Source: Rhodocyclales bacterium (GTDB lineage: Bacteria; Pseudomonadota; Gammaproteobacteria; Burkholderiales; Rhodocyclaceae). Taken from it: 64,000 nt of DNA. This document shows, one piece after another, positions 63,140 through 64,000 of this stretch. The translations under genes and the position numbers were made by a program. The DNA is taken from the NCBI GenBank assembly GCA_016235765.1, contig JACRIZ010000006.1:37078-101077 (forward strand), in the 5' to 3' direction. Below the pieces are notes generated by a model. It was not told the DNA's origin and made no database searches. It saw only the letters and a program-made list of their open reading frames with translations. Each line of letters starts with the position of its first letter. Within the stretch, counting starts at the first letter, position 1.

Positions 63140-63168
63140 TTGTTGCTTTGCGTCATCTTCCCTATACT
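63140..63168 (+). promoter_or_regulatory. Sigma-70-like promoter of aceA
   Basis: TTGTTG (63140-63145), 17 bases, TATACT (63163-63168). The predicted start is near 63175, about 60 bases before the ATG. The rest of the 62990-63235 gap shows no gene. Confidence 0.65.
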
Positions 63169-63235
63169 GTGCTCCATCAAAGCCGTTCGATCGGCATTGA
63201 ACAGCACCCCCGATCACCTGACAGAGGACGAAAAA

Positions 63236-64000
63236 ATGACCAACCGCCAAGCTCAAATTGCCGCCCTGGAAAAAGACTGGGCCGAGAACTCCCGCTGGAA
63301 GAGCGTCAAGCGCGGCTATAGCGCCAAAGACGTCGTCCGGCTGCGCGGCTCCCTGCAAGTCGAACATACGCTCGCCAAGCGCGGCGCGGAAAAGCTCTGG
63401 CGCCTGGTCAATGGCGAAGCCGCCAAGGGCTACGTGAATGCCTTCGGTGCCATCACCGCCGGCCAGGCCATGCAACAGGCCAAGGCCGGCCTGGAAGCCG
63501 TCTATCTATCGGGCTGGCAGGTCGCCGCCGACGGCAACACCTCCGAAACCATGTACCCGGACCAGTCGCTCTATGCCTACGACTCGGTGCCGACCATGGT
63601 CCGCCGCATCAACAACACCTTCAAGCGTGCCGACGAAATCCAGTGGTCGCGCGGCATCGAGCCGGGCAGCAAGGAGTTCGTCGACTACTTCCTGCCCATC
63701 GTCGCGGATGCCGAAGCCGGTTTCGGCGGCGTGCTGAACGCCTTCGAGCTGATGAAGAACATGATCGTCGCCGGTGCCGCCGGCGTGCACTTCGAAGACC
63801 AACTGGCCGCCGTCAAGAAGTGCGGCCACATGGGCGGCAAGGTGCTGGTGCCGACCTCGGAAGCCGTCGAGAAGCTGATCGCCGCGCGCTTCGCCGCCGA
63901 CGTCATGGGCGTGCCGACCATTGTCCTGGCCCGCACCGACGCCGAGGCCGCCAACCTGATCACCTCCGACCACGACGCCAACGACAAGCCCTTCCTGACC
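63236..64000 (+). CDS. aceA: Isocitrate lyase, 3' end cut by window edge
   Basis: This enzyme splits isocitrate into glyoxylate and succinate in the glyoxylate shunt. The ATG at 63236 has GAGGA upstream. The first 255 residues are present ([40 protein letters not shown]) with the active-site loop KKCGHMGGK (194-202, catalytic C196) and ARTDAEAA. The frame is open at base 64000. Growth on acetate, fatty acids or stored polyhydroxyalkanoate is the usual setting. Confidence 0.96.
   Translation, partial: MTNRQAQIAALEKDWAENSRWKSVKRGYSAKDVVRLRGSLQVEHTLAKRGAEKLWRLVNGEAAKGYVNAFGAITAGQAMQQAKAGLEAVYLSGWQVAADGNTSETMYPDQSLYAYDSVPTMVRRINNTFKRADEIQWSRGIEPGSKEFVDYFLPIVADAEAGFGGVLNAFELMKNMIVAGAAGVHFEDQLAAVKKCGHMGGKVLVPTSEAVEKLIAARFAADVMGVPTIVLARTDAEAANLITSDHDANDKPFLT

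Noticed and set aside
63143..63168. TTGCTT paired with TATACT as the aceA promoter
   Set aside because: The spacer would be 14 bases; TTGTTG three bases upstream gives the usual 17.

Overview
The window is a GC-rich chromosomal segment of a motile betaproteobacterium, most likely a member of the Rhodocyclales. This placement is inferred from gene content and protein character, not from a search. Almost all of it is one very large flagellar and chemotaxis locus. No tRNA, rRNA, insertion sequence, prophage or CRISPR array was seen, and no stretch longer than about 250 bases lacks a gene.

Layout. Bases 1-10900 hold three large modification-type genes: a truncated glycosyltransferase/sulfotransferase/TPR/methyltransferase/radical-SAM fusion, a 1663-residue chain of glycosyltransferase modules, and a convergent SEC-C/TPR/methyltransferase gene. 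They lie beside flagellin and may modify it. Bases 10930-17900 hold the late filament genes fliC, flaG, fliD, fliS and fliT, a second FliK-like gene, a stand-alone FlhB C-terminal paralogue and a YcgR-type PilZ brake. Bases 17900-31600 hold fliE, the two-component pair fleR/fleS (flrC/flrB type), then fliFGHIJ and fliKLMNOPQR. Bases 31600-42500 (minus strand) hold the rod, hook and ring genes flgB to flgL, plus a small lipoprotein gene translationally coupled to flgL. Divergent flgA, flgM and flgN follow. Bases 44250-61750 (minus strand) hold motD, motC, fliA, flhG, flhF, flhA, flhB, cheA, cheZ, cheY, two cheV, cheB, cheR, motB, motA, flhC and flhD. The right end holds a zinc-ribbon NUDIX hydrolase, rraA and the first 255 codons of isocitrate lyase (aceA).

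Regulation. The locus combines parts usually found in different lineages. FlhDC, the enterobacterial and betaproteobacterial master regulator, is encoded here. So are the sigma-54 activator pair FleS/FleR and FlhF/FlhG, typical of polar flagella in Pseudomonas and Vibrio. Five good sigma-54 promoters (TGGCAC-N5-TTGC type, exact 10-base GG-to-GC spacing) precede fliE, fliF, fliK, flgB and flgK. Two good sigma-28 promoters precede fliC and fliD. A 15-base dyad, CGGCAA-N3-TTGCCG, exact or nearly so, recurs near the fliF, fliK, flgK and flgB promoters and just upstream of flhB. It is the best candidate here for an undescribed regulatory element, possibly the FleR binding site.

Signalling and motor. 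The chemotaxis set is unusual: CheB has only the methylesterase domain, CheA has no visible CheY/CheB-binding P2 domain, and there are two adjacent CheV proteins and a CheZ. Two stators (MotAB and MotCD) are encoded. FlhG lacks the Walker A lysine. Isocitrate lyase is preceded by a perfect 18-base dyad next to a sigma-70-like promoter.
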